Origin: JBPCQA01 sp050998615
Lineage (GTDB): Bacteria; Actinomycetota; Actinomycetes; Propionibacteriales; Nocardioidaceae
Length of the DNA: 58,840 nucleotides
Direction: 5' to 3'
Assembly (NCBI GenBank): GCA_050998615.1
Contig: JBPCQA010000044.1
Location: 1-58,840 of the forward strand
Part shown: piece after piece, positions 14,758 to 23,101 of the stretch
How positions within the stretch are numbered: the first letter of the stretch is position 1
Layout: the number at the start of each line of letters is the position of its first letter
Notes under the pieces: generated by a model
Seen by the model: the letters and a program-made list of their open reading frames with translations, nothing else
What the model was told of the DNA's origin: nothing
The model's database searches: none
Position numbers and translations under genes: made by a program

Positions 14758-17163
14758 CTAGTGTGACGCCGTTTCGCCTTGACGTGCGGCAGTTTTGTGG
14801 CCTCGGCGCAGCTCGAACAACTCACTCGGCGAGATGGGCATCGCGGTGATCGGGAATCCCTCGGCATCCTCGATGGCCGAAGCGATTGCCGCCGAGCCTG
14901 GGATCACGCCGGCCTCCCCGGCGCCCTTCGCACCGAGCGGGTTGAGCGGCGACGGCGTATGCAGGTGGTCGATCTCGATCTGCGGCACCTCAGAGGCGTA
15001 GGGCATCAAGAAGTCCATGAACGAGGCGTTGATCAGCTGCCCCGACTCGTCGTACTCCATCCGTTCGTACAGCGCGCCACCGACGCCTTGCGCCACACCG
15101 CCGTGGATCTGGCCCTCGACGATCATCGGGTTGATCACCGTGCCACAGTCATGCACGACGCAATAGCGCAAGATCGTGACCTCGGCCGTTGCGGGGTCGG
15201 TTTCGACCACCACCGCATGCATGCCGTTGGCGAACGTCGACTGTGTGGGTGAGTAGTAGTCGGTGCCCTCAAGACCGGGCTCGTCGCCGGCATCGATCGG
15301 TGGCCTCGTGGGATCGGTCAACGCCGCGAACTGAGTGGCGCGCGCGGCCCCGGCGTCAAATGCATAGCGCAGCGGATTCGACAGCACCGCAACCACGCCA
15401 AGGTCGATCGCGGCGTCGGGGCTGCCCTTGACCTGGACGTGCCCGTCGACGATCTCCAGGTCATCGACCGAGGCCTCCAGTGCATTCGCGGCGATGCGCA
15501 AGGCCTTAGCCCGCACCTTGCGCGCCGTCAATGCCACCGCGCTGCCCGACATCACGGCGGTGCGTGAGGCGAACGTGCCCACGGCGTACTTGAACCGCCG
15601 GGTGTCGCCGGTGGTGACACGCACCCGGTCCATCGGCACGCCGAGCTCGTCGGCGACGATCTGCGCCAGCATCGTCTGGTGGCCTTGGCCCTGGGTTGTC
15701 AACCCGGTGGACACGACGACGGTCCCGTCGGTCTCCACGCGGACGTGACCACCCTCATACGGTCCGACTCCGGTACCCTCGACATAACAGGCGACGCCGA
15801 TGCCTACCCGCCGACCGGCCGCCCTCGCCTGCTGGCGGAACGTGTCGAAGTCGTCCCAGCCGACCAGTGTCTTGAGCTTCGCCATCGTTGCCGGGAAGTC
15901 GCCCGAGTCATAGATGAGCGGGCGGCCGTCTTGGAAGATCAGCCCATGGTCGTACGGCATCTCCTCGGGCCTGATGAAGTTGCGCTCTCGGACGACGACC
16001 CGGTCCAGACCCCGCTCGTGGGCGATCGCATCCATCACCCGCTCCATCACGAAACACCCCTGCGGCCGACCGGCGCCGCGATACGGCGTCACCTGCACGG
16101 TGTTGGTGTAGACGCTGTGAAATTCCACCCGATAGGCCGCCGGCTTGTAGGGGCCGAGCAGCTGGGTGGACGTAATGATCGGCACGATCAGCCCGTACGG
16201 CGTGTAGGCGCCGTTGTCGTGCCAGAACTCGTCGGCCAGGCCCAGCAGCCGGCCCTCATCGTCATAGCCGAACGACACCTCGTGGCACTGGGCGCGCTCA
16301 TGCGCCGACGAGATGAAGTGCTCTCGCCGGTCCTCCACCCACTTCACCGGACGGCGGAGCTTGATCGCCGCCAGCGGGATCAACACCTCCTCCGGCCAGG
16401 GGTGCACGATCTTGACGCCAAAACCTCCGCCGACATCGGGAGTGACCACCTCAACCCGGTCCACCGGCAACTCGAGCTTCGCCGCGATCGCCTGCCGCAC
16501 GCTGGTCGACGACTGGGTGGACGTGTGCACGAGCAGCGACTCGTCGTCGGGCTCCCACCGCGCCAGGACGCCCTTGCCCTCCATCGGTGTCGACGCACTG
16601 CGCTCGATCCGCAACGACAGCAAACCTGAGTGTGTAGCCGCGGCAATCACGGCGGCCGCGTCGCCGACCTCCTGGACCATCGTCGCTGCCACATTGCCCG
16701 GCACGTCGGGATGCACGAGATCCGCGCCGGCTCGCGCCCGCTCGATGCCCACCACCGCCGGCAGGTAGTCGTAACGCACGTCGATCAGCCCCGCCACGTC
16801 CTCGGCAACATAGCGATCGGTCGCCACCACCATCACGATTGCCTCGCCGACGTAATTGACTTCCTCCTTGGCCAACGCGAACTGGGTGCGGCCATGCGTA
16901 AGGGTAGGGTGCGGGATCAGCAAGGGCAGCGGCTCGGCCATCCGTCCCTGCAGATCGTCGTACGTGTAGATCGCCACGAGCCCGTCGACCTCGAGGGCCG
17001 CGGTCACGTCGATGTCGGCGATCCGGGCATGCGCATGGGGGCTGCGGACGAACGCAACGGCCAGCGCGTCGTTGCCGAGATCGTCGAGGTAGCGGCCTTG
17101 CCCGGTGACCAGCCGCGGGTCCTCCACCCGGCGCACCCGTTCGCCAAAGAGCTTGGTGGTCAC
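14758..17163 (-). CDS. Xanthine dehydrogenase/CO dehydrogenase family large (Mo) subunit
   Basis: The molybdopterin-cytosine-dinucleotide-binding subunit of a CoxLMS-type hydroxylase (801 residues, normal). It begins with the family block GERVRRVEDPRLVTGQGRY. The active-site loop reads PYRGAGRPQG around residue 370, like xanthine dehydrogenases and so-called form II enzymes, and not AYRCSFR of true CO dehydrogenase. The catalytic Glu is in GAKGAGEAG near residue 757. It should therefore hydroxylate an N-heterocycle or similar compound, not CO. GTG start overlaps the small subunit stop by four bases. Neighbouring permease and PucR point to purine or related compounds. Confidence 0.93.
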   Translation of the reverse strand: MTTKLFGERVRRVEDPRLVTGQGRYLDDLGNDALAVAFVRSPHAHARIADIDVTAALEVDGLVAIYTYDDLQGRMAEPLPLLIPHPTLTHGRTQFALAKEEVNYVGEAIVMVVATDRYVAEDVAGLIDVRYDYLPAVVGIERARAGADLVHPDVPGNVAATMVQEVGDAAAVIAAATHSGLLSLRIERSASTPMEGKGVLARWEPDDESLLVHTSTQSSTSVRQAIAAKLELPVDRVEVVTPDVGGGFGVKIVHPWPEEVLIPLAAIKLRRPVKWVEDRREHFISSAHERAQCHEVSFGYDDEGRLLGLADEFWHDNGAYTPYGLIVPIITSTQLLGPYKPAAYRVEFHSVYTNTVQVTPYRGAGRPQGCFVMERVMDAIAHERGLDRVVVRERNFIRPEEMPYDHGLIFQDGRPLIYDSGDFPATMAKLKTLVGWDDFDTFRQQARAAGRRVGIGVACYVEGTGVGPYEGGHVRVETDGTVVVSTGLTTQGQGHQTMLAQIVADELGVPMDRVRVTTGDTRRFKYAVGTFASRTAVMSGSAVALTARKVRAKALRIAANALEASVDDLEIVDGHVQVKGSPDAAIDLGVVAVLSNPLRYAFDAGAARATQFAALTDPTRPPIDAGDEPGLEGTDYYSPTQSTFANGMHAVVVETDPATAEVTILRYCVVHDCGTVINPMIVEGQIHGGVAQGVGGALYERMEYDESGQLINASFMDFLMPYASEVPQIEIDHLHTPSPLNPLGAKGAGEAGVIPGSAAIASAIEDAEGFPITAMPISPSELFELRRGHKTAARQGETASH

Positions 17164-17702
17164 CGGCCGGCCGCCTGTTCACTCGAAAGCGTCTCGGATC
17201 GCTCAGCCTTGATCTGCGCGGCACGCAGCACCGCTGCCACAATGTTCTGATAGCCCGTGCACCGGCACAGGTTGCCGCCGATCGCCTCCCGGGCCTCGGC
17301 TTCGGTCGGGTCGCTGTTGTGCTCGAGAAACGCGGTGATCGTGGTGATGAAGCCTGGCGTGCAATAACCGCACTGCAACGCATGGCAGTCCGCGAATGCC
17401 TGCTGCACCGGCCCCAGCTCGCCGGCTGGCGTGCGGCATCCCTCGGTGGTGGTGATGTCGGCGCCCTCGGCGCACACGGCGAACATCAGGCATGAGCGCA
17501 TCGGTGCCCCGTCGACAAGCACGGTGCATGCACCACACACGCCGTGCTCGCAGCCGACATGGGTGCCGGTGAGCCCGGCATCGTGTCGGATGGCGTCCGA
17601 CAAGAGCCTGCGCCCCGGAACCGAGAGCCGATGCGGCACTGCGTTGATTGTCAACGAGACATCGTGCGCACGCTCGCCGTTGCTCATGGCGTCACCACTC
17701 AT
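17160..17702 (-). CDS. Xanthine dehydrogenase/CO dehydrogenase family [2Fe-2S] subunit
   Basis: The 180-residue iron-sulphur subunit, which passes electrons from the Mo centre to FAD. The plant-ferredoxin-type cluster is shown by CEHGVCGACTVLVDG (residues about 51-65), and the second, helical cluster by CGYCTPG and CRCTGY. ATG 17702 overlaps the stop of the FAD subunit by four bases (ATGA); a second ATG lies five codons downstream. The length is about 20 residues more than the minimal family size, caused by the extra N-terminus and a charged tail. Confidence 0.95.
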   Translation of the reverse strand: MSGDAMSNGERAHDVSLTINAVPHRLSVPGRRLLSDAIRHDAGLTGTHVGCEHGVCGACTVLVDGAPMRSCLMFAVCAEGADITTTEGCRTPAGELGPVQQAFADCHALQCGYCTPGFITTITAFLEHNSDPTEAEAREAIGGNLCRCTGYQNIVAAVLRAAQIKAERSETLSSEQAAGR

Positions 17703-18577
17703 GGCGCCGCCGGTTGATGTGCAACGTCGCCGAGTGCCGCACCGAGCGCCCGGCGTGACAAGACGCGGGCCAGCTCTCGGCGGTACTGCTCGCTCGCGTG
17801 GATGTCCGCTTCCGGATCGATGGCGGCGTCTACCTTCCCAACGGCGTCCGACCAGTTCACGTCGTCGTACGGCGACCCGATGCACGTCCCGCCGACATCG
17901 ACCACCACCGGCGTCGGCCCGACGCTGATCAACGCCACCCGCGCCGAGCTGATCACCCGCCCCGCATCGAGCGTGACCAACGCGCCGACACCGACCATCG
18001 CGTAGTCGCCTCGTCGGCGCGCCAGCTCCACCCAGCTTGTCCCGCTGCGCGCTGCCGGGATCGGGAAATTCGCCGCCACGGCGAGCTCGGCTTCCTCGAG
18101 GGCGGACTCCAGCGGCCCGACAAAGAATTCTCCGGCCGGAATGGTCCGCCCGCCGCCGGCGGCGTTGATCACCTCGACCGAACCGGCAAGTAGCGCAAGC
18201 ACGGCGGCCATCTCCGCCGCCGGATCGGCGTGCACCAGGCTGCCGACGACAGTGCCGCGGTTGCGAATCGTCGGGTGGGCCACGTGACGCAATGCGCGGC
18301 GTAACAACGGGTTGGCCGCGAAGGCCGCCTCGTGGTGCTCGAGCGCCGCGTGCCGGACGAGTGCGCCGACTCGCACCGCCGCTGAGTCGACCTCGACGTC
18401 GGCAAGGTCGGGGAGGAAGTTGACGTCCACCAGGGCAGCCGGGGACGCCAACCGCATCGACATCATCGGCACTAGGCTCTGACCACCGGCGAGCACCTTG
18501 CCATGGGTCTGCGCCAACATGCCGGTCGCCTCGTCGAGGCTCGTCGGACGCAGGTAGTCGAACGGAGCCGGCTTCAC
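17699..18577 (-). CDS. Xanthine dehydrogenase/CO dehydrogenase family FAD-binding subunit
   Basis: The 292-residue flavoprotein subunit, final acceptor inside the complex. The two FAD pyrophosphate-binding motifs are visible: AGGQSLVPMMSMR (residues about 31-43) and RNRGTVVGSLVHADPAAE (about 104-121). The order FAD subunit, Fe-S subunit, Mo subunit with 4-base overlaps guarantees balanced synthesis and is the classical coxM-coxS-coxL order. It follows the permease gene after 35 bp, so permease and enzyme form one operon. Confidence 0.95.
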   Translation of the reverse strand: MKPAPFDYLRPTSLDEATGMLAQTHGKVLAGGQSLVPMMSMRLASPAALVDVNFLPDLADVEVDSAAVRVGALVRHAALEHHEAAFAANPLLRRALRHVAHPTIRNRGTVVGSLVHADPAAEMAAVLALLAGSVEVINAAGGGRTIPAGEFFVGPLESALEEAELAVAANFPIPAARSGTSWVELARRRGDYAMVGVGALVTLDAGRVISSARVALISVGPTPVVVDVGGTCIGSPYDDVNWSDAVGKVDAAIDPEADIHASEQYRRELARVLSRRALGAALGDVAHQPAAP

Positions 18578-18612
18578 CAGTTCACCCTAGACACTCATGG
18601 GCCTGCGACGGG

Positions 18613-20079
18613 TCACTGGGCGCTGCGGTGCGTACCACCCGGATTGCCCAGTGGTTCGTCTTCTCGGTGCGCGCCGGGGTGACCGACCGCGATGAGCGCC
18701 CCATCATCCTTTAGATGTGCGGGGGCGATGCTGCGAGCCAGGTGATAGAAGACGAGCACCACGATGGTTCCCAAGGCGATGCCCGACAGCTCGAAGTTGT
18801 TAGTGATCTTCAACGACGTGCCCCCAATCGCCAGGATGAGGCCGGCCGCGAGCGGCACCAGGTTGACGGGGTTGGCGAAGTCGACGTTGTTTTCTTTCCA
18901 GATCTTTGCGCCCAGCAGCCCGATCATGCCGTACAGGACCACGGTGATGCCGCCAAGCACGCCGCCCGGCGTCGAGGCGACCAAGGCACCAAACTTCGGG
19001 CTGAGCCCGAAGATGATCGCGACGATTGCGGCGACGTAGTAGGCGGCGGTCGAGTAGACCCGAGTCGCCGCCATGACGCCGATGTTCTCGGCGTACGTCG
19101 TCGTCGGTGAGCCACCGAACGTGCTCGCCAGCACGGTGCCGAAACCGTCGGCGGCGATGGCCTTGCCCATCACCGGGTCGAGGTTGCGATCGGTCATCTC
19201 CGCGACCGCCTTGACGTGGCCGGTGTTCTCAGCGATCAGCGCGATCACGGCCGGCAACACCAATAGCGTGAACGTGACAGAAAAGCTGGGGAAGTGCCAT
19301 CCGACCACGCCCGTTGCATTGTCGGTGTGAGGTGGGAACCCGATCCAGTCCGCGGACCTGAGCGCGTCCCAGCTCACCCGGTAGTGCGGGAACGGCTGGG
19401 CAATGCCCGCCGCATTCAGGTGCTGGCCTGGCGAAATCGAGGTGATCTGGCCAAAGATCTTGTCGGCCAGGTAGGACAAGACGTAGCCGAAGATCAACCC
19501 CAAGAAGACCGAGATCCGGCCGAAGAAGCCGCGTAGCCCGACCGCGATCAAGATCACGAAGGCCATGGTGAGGAAGGCGATCCACTGGTCTTGTGGCCAG
19601 TAGACCCCGGCGACTACGGGTGCCAGGTTGAAACCGATCAGCATCACCACAGCTCCGGTGACCACGGGTGGCAAGACGGCGTGCAACACGCGCGAGCCGA
19701 GGTAATGAATGAGCACTCCGACCACCAGCAAGACCGCGCCGGAGATCAAGATTGCCCCGGTCACGTCCGCGGAGTCACCGCCTTGGGTGCGCACCGCCGC
19801 CACACCTCCCACGAACGCCGCGCTGGTGCCCAGATAGCTAGGCACCTTGCCCTGCACGATCAGCAGGAAACAGATCGTCGCGATGCCGCTCATCATGATC
19901 GCCAACTGCGGGTTGAGGCCCATCACGATCGGGAACACGAACGTTGCACCGAACATCGCCACCACGTGTTGTGCGCCGAGTCCTACGGTCCGGCCCCACG
20001 ACAATCGTTCGTCAGGTGCAACGGCTTGTCCCGGTGGCGGCGTCCTCCCGCCATACACGACCTTCCAGCCAACCGCCAT
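18613..20079 (-). CDS. NCS2 family uracil/xanthine-type permease
   Basis: A 488-residue nucleobase:cation symporter-2 protein with about 12-14 membrane segments. The N-terminal QHVVAMFGATFVFPI and the substrate-site signature YAENIGVMAATRV (about residue 325) mark the family; PTTTYAENIG is the helix 10 region that determines specificity. Start ATG 20079 is chosen because GGAG lies six bases upstream; an ATG two codons earlier has none. It heads the operon with the molybdenum hydroxylase, which suggests uptake of that enzyme's substrate (xanthine, uric acid, uracil or similar). Confidence 0.93.
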   Translation of the reverse strand: MAVGWKVVYGGRTPPPGQAVAPDERLSWGRTVGLGAQHVVAMFGATFVFPIVMGLNPQLAIMMSGIATICFLLIVQGKVPSYLGTSAAFVGGVAAVRTQGGDSADVTGAILISGAVLLVVGVLIHYLGSRVLHAVLPPVVTGAVVMLIGFNLAPVVAGVYWPQDQWIAFLTMAFVILIAVGLRGFFGRISVFLGLIFGYVLSYLADKIFGQITSISPGQHLNAAGIAQPFPHYRVSWDALRSADWIGFPPHTDNATGVVGWHFPSFSVTFTLLVLPAVIALIAENTGHVKAVAEMTDRNLDPVMGKAIAADGFGTVLASTFGGSPTTTYAENIGVMAATRVYSTAAYYVAAIVAIIFGLSPKFGALVASTPGGVLGGITVVLYGMIGLLGAKIWKENNVDFANPVNLVPLAAGLILAIGGTSLKITNNFELSGIALGTIVVLVFYHLARSIAPAHLKDDGALIAVGHPGAHREDEPLGNPGGTHRSAQ

Positions 20080-20085
20080 GCTCAA

Positions 20086-20361
20086 CTCCGTTCTTCGGTC
20101 GGGACACGCGTCACCTCTACACAGAATGCCCGAATGTTATGCAGGAGTGCGGCGACTCGCGGAGCAAGACCCTGCCGGCCGCGTGCCCGATCTCCGCAGC
20201 GACCTCCTCAACCGCCAGGAAAGCGCGGCATCAACCACGAACAGCCGGCGCTGAGCCAGCCGGAGCGAGCTCAGCGTCGGAGGTTGGCAGCCAGCCCTGC
20301 GGCAGGATCAGGCACTGTGCGGCTGGCACGGGCTCAGCGTTGAAACCTGCCGCACTGGAAC
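20086..20361. other. Spacer between NCS2 permease and the MITE-like element
   Basis: About 280 bp upstream of the permease and downstream of pucR. No gene is seen. It should contain the promoter of the permease-hydroxylase operon, but I cannot pick convincing boxes. Confidence 0.4.
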
Positions 20362-20365
20362 CTAG

Positions 20366-20526
20366 TGTCGTGTGTGGGAAATTATTGTTTGACCGATTGC
20401 CGTGAAGCGCCGGGATGGATCCCAAGGCCGAGGAGGAGGGCATAGCTGGGCCTATGGCCGACGACGAGAACGCAGCGAGGCGCCCGGCGAACGCGGCAAG
20501 CGTAAACGTATTTCCCATACACGACA
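20366..20526. mobile_element. 161-bp MITE-like element with 17-bp terminal inverted repeats and CTAG target duplication
   Basis: The left end TGTCGTGTGTGGGAAAT (20366-20382) matches the inverted right end (20510-20526) at 16 of 17 bases. Both ends are flanked by CTAG (20362-20365 and 20527-20530), which reads as a 4-bp target duplication. It carries no transposase, so it is non-autonomous. A 4-bp YTAR-type target is known for IS5-group elements; relation to that group is my inference. The right CTAG supplies the TAG stop codon of pucR. Confidence 0.75.
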
Positions 20527-22308
20527 CTAGAGTCCGCGCATTGAGATGACCCGCAGCGCCAGGGACAGATCCAACCGCAGGTCCGGGTCGTCGGTGAACG
20601 GGCCCACGATTCGCTCGAGTTTGCTGATGCGGTAACGCAGTGTGTTGTAGTGAAAGTGCAACCGGCGCGAGGTCTCTGCCACGTTGAGGTTGGTGTCGAG
20701 CAGCACTCGCAAGGTGCCTCGCATGTCCGCGGCTTGGGTGTTCTCGTCGTCGGCCAGCTCCCCAAGCACCTCGACGACGAAGTTCCGCAGCTCGGCAGTG
20801 TCGTCGATGAGGCTCAACAACCGGAAGGCACCCAGATCGTCGAAGTGGGCGAGCGCCGACGGACCGTGAAGTTGGCGTCCCACCTGGACGGCTCGCCGCG
20901 CCTGTTGGTAGGCACCGACGATTCCGCTCGGATCCATGACGAGCCGGCTCACGCCGGTGGAGAACGGGATGCGACCACCTCCGCCGTCGCCTGAGACGGC
21001 ACCGACCAGCCCGTCGACGATTTCACGTGCGGACCTCCCAGTCGGCACCGCGATCAGCGCCACGACTTCCTGCGCGAAACCAACCACCGGTGCCGTCTTG
21101 TCGTGGCGTCGGACCACGTTGGCCCAGGCATTGGCGAAGCGATCTTGGGTGGCGCGGGCCCGGTCGGCGCTGCCCCGGTCGGTCGTGCGCCGGTCTGCAG
21201 TGAGCGATCCGGCAGAGAGCTGGGCAGCAGTGGTCTGGCGGGAACTACGGTGAACGGCTGGAGACGCAGGATCGTGAGCGCCGACCACGACGACCAGCGG
21301 TCGCGCCACGTCCCAGCCCAGCGTCGTGAAATGACCGACCACCGACTCGGCCGACCCCGCTCGGCCCTCCAGCACGTCACGCACGAAATCCCCGCGGTAC
21401 TTGGCCTCCACGGCTTGCACCGCCAGCGACTTAGTGATCACCAGCGCCGCAACCGTGGCAGCCCGCTCCAGCACATGCAGGTCACACGCGGAGGGTGGCT
21501 GATGTCGGCGTACGACGACAAGCCGGCCGTGATCCGCGGTGCCCGCCAACACCGGCGTCACCGCCACCGAGTATGCGTGAGCATCCCCACCACTGACCGG
21601 ACCGGGCCGCACCTGATGGGTCCCCGCTGGAAAACGCTCGGTGCGGAACCGCCCGAGCGGCTCGAACACTTCCGTGCCGCGCAACGCGACTTGAGCAGCC
21701 TCGTCCCCGGCCTGCGCAAGCACCCGGCCATCCGTGGTCGTGACGAACGTGAGATCGCCCATCAGCGCATTGAGTTCGGCGACCAACTCGGCGAGCTCGC
21801 CACCGTCGAGCACCACCGAGACCAGTGCCCGATGCACCAGCTCGCTGCGCTCCAAGATCGTGGACTGACGGTTGAGCACGTCAGCGAGGACTGGATTCAG
21901 CAGCTCGTCGAAAGCGACATCGTCGGGCAGCAGCAACACCGGCAGCCCACATCGGTCAGCTGCCGCCAGCATGTCGGCGGGGAGGTGGTCGAGATAGCGC
22001 CGAAGCTTCACGCCGAGCGCGGCGACCCCGGCGTGGTCAAGGGCATCGACCAGATAGGCGAGTCCCTGCGGCACCTCGCGCAACGGATAGCCGGTCGTCA
22101 GCAGCAGCTCGTGCGGCTTGACCCACGGCACGATGTCAGGGACCTCCATGATGTTGGCCCGCGACACCACCCGATCCAGCCCCTGCTCACCCGCGACGAC
22201 CTGGACTGAGGCAAAGGCCGGCAGCCGCAGCAGATCGCCGACGCTGACCCCCGGACCGCCGGAAAAGTCAGCCACAGATTCCGCCCAATCGTTGGCAACA
22301 TTTCTCAT
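20527..22308 (-). CDS. pucR: PucR family transcriptional regulator
   Basis: A 593-residue regulator of the PucR/CdaR type. Order of domains: the N-terminal purine-catabolism regulatory domain (SVGDLLRLPAF ... VSRANIMEVPDIVPWVKPHELLLTTGY, residues about 20-140), a variable middle with a GGDEF-like segment (FSTGVSRLVMDPSGIVGAYQQARRAVQVG), and the C-terminal HTH_30 domain (NLNVAETSRRLHFHYNTLRYRISKLERI). The best known member activates purine degradation genes in Bacillus. It is divergent from allHFG and sits beside the permease-hydroxylase operon, so it probably controls both. Start ATG 22308; GTG 22311 is adjacent. The TAG stop lies in the target site of a MITE-like element. Confidence 0.92.
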   Translation of the reverse strand: MRNVANDWAESVADFSGGPGVSVGDLLRLPAFASVQVVAGEQGLDRVVSRANIMEVPDIVPWVKPHELLLTTGYPLREVPQGLAYLVDALDHAGVAALGVKLRRYLDHLPADMLAAADRCGLPVLLLPDDVAFDELLNPVLADVLNRQSTILERSELVHRALVSVVLDGGELAELVAELNALMGDLTFVTTTDGRVLAQAGDEAAQVALRGTEVFEPLGRFRTERFPAGTHQVRPGPVSGGDAHAYSVAVTPVLAGTADHGRLVVVRRHQPPSACDLHVLERAATVAALVITKSLAVQAVEAKYRGDFVRDVLEGRAGSAESVVGHFTTLGWDVARPLVVVVGAHDPASPAVHRSSRQTTAAQLSAGSLTADRRTTDRGSADRARATQDRFANAWANVVRRHDKTAPVVGFAQEVVALIAVPTGRSAREIVDGLVGAVSGDGGGGRIPFSTGVSRLVMDPSGIVGAYQQARRAVQVGRQLHGPSALAHFDDLGAFRLLSLIDDTAELRNFVVEVLGELADDENTQAADMRGTLRVLLDTNLNVAETSRRLHFHYNTLRYRISKLERIVGPFTDDPDLRLDLSLALRVISMRGL

Positions 22309-22332
22309 CACCGGACGCTAACCCAGCCGCTA

Positions 22333-22367
22333 CCGTGTGGGAAGAGTCAGCGGAACACGGCTCTTCC
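22333..22367. promoter_or_regulatory. Interleaved inverted repeats between pucR and allH, candidate operator
   Basis: CCGTGT (22333-22338) pairs with ACACGG (about 22355-22360) and GGAAGAG (22340-22346) pairs with CTCTTCC (22361-22367). Both dyads lie in the 82-bp divergent gap, where PucR would be expected to bind. Confidence 0.4.
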
Positions 22368-22390
22368 TGCCCATATCGCCGAGGAGGCAT

Positions 22391-23101
22391 GTGAGCGTCC
22401 CGGCCCAGGTGCTGGCCAGCACCCGCTGCCAGAGCCTGGTGGACGGCCCGTGCCAGCGCCTAGCCGTGGTGCACCAGTCCACGGACGCCTGGCAACTCGC
22501 CAACCTTGACGGACAGGCCATCGCCAGCATGGTGACGCCGTGGGCTGTCCGGTTGCCTAACTCGTTCGTCGTGCCGTGCCTGCCATCCGTCGTGCCGTCG
22601 CTTATCCTCGGCGGCGGCCGGCTGATGTGGGACGGACACCGCGTGAGCGTCGCTCGCTGGTTCGCGCCGGCCCGACCCCGGCTCCCCGGCTTGAGCGCCT
22701 GGCTTCGTCCGGTGGCGGAGATAGCCGCACAGACGAGAGCTTGGCGGCAGAGCTTGGGCGGCGGTTCGGGCCTCACGCCGTACGCCGATGATGTGCTCGC
22801 CGGCGCTCTTGTCACCCTCTGGGCAGCCGACGATCCGCGGGCGGTTGGCTGGTCTGCCGCCGTGCTGAGCGCGCCGCTGGAGGAGTTGACGACGGCCACG
22901 TCGGCCGGTCTGCTACGGCTGGCCTCGGACGGCTGGTGCATCGAAGCGGTGGCGCAGTATCTGCGTGCCATCGCCAACCGTCAGCCACTCGATCCGGCGC
23001 GTACGGCGCTGGTCGCGGTCGGTCACTCCTCGGGACGTGGCCTGCTTGAAGGCGTCCACCGGATCCTCGACGTCGCGCCGATCGCGGAGTCCGCGGCATG
23101 A
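22391..23101 (+). CDS. allH: DUF2877 protein, AllH/YlbF-type subunit of oxamate carbamoyltransferase
   Basis: A 236-residue protein of the DUF2877 family. The hallmark GGSGLTPYADDVLAGAL lies near residues 130-146 (the family consensus is G-x-GLTP-x-x-DD). The E. coli homologue YlbF was recently reported, to my knowledge, to act with FdrA and YlbE as a three-part oxamate carbamoyltransferase (AllFGH) that converts oxalurate and phosphate to oxamate and carbamoyl phosphate. The start is uncertain: GTG 22391 follows GAGGAGG closely, while GTG 22337 would place the candidate operator inside the gene. It overlaps allF by four bases. Confidence 0.85.
   Translation: MSVPAQVLASTRCQSLVDGPCQRLAVVHQSTDAWQLANLDGQAIASMVTPWAVRLPNSFVVPCLPSVVPSLILGGGRLMWDGHRVSVARWFAPARPRLPGLSAWLRPVAEIAAQTRAWRQSLGGGSGLTPYADDVLAGALVTLWAADDPRAVGWSAAVLSAPLEELTTATSAGLLRLASDGWCIEAVAQYLRAIANRQPLDPARTALVAVGHSSGRGLLEGVHRILDVAPIAESAA

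Noticed and set aside
13934..20079. CO dehydrogenase for growth on carbon monoxide
   Set aside because: The large subunit has the GAGR-type loop, not AYRCSFR of true CO dehydrogenase, and the gene neighbours are a nucleobase permease and PucR.
20231..20527. Minus-strand frame of 98 residues across the MITE-like element
   Set aside because: It spans both terminal repeats and flanking DNA, shows no family feature and is explained by the element plus high GC content.
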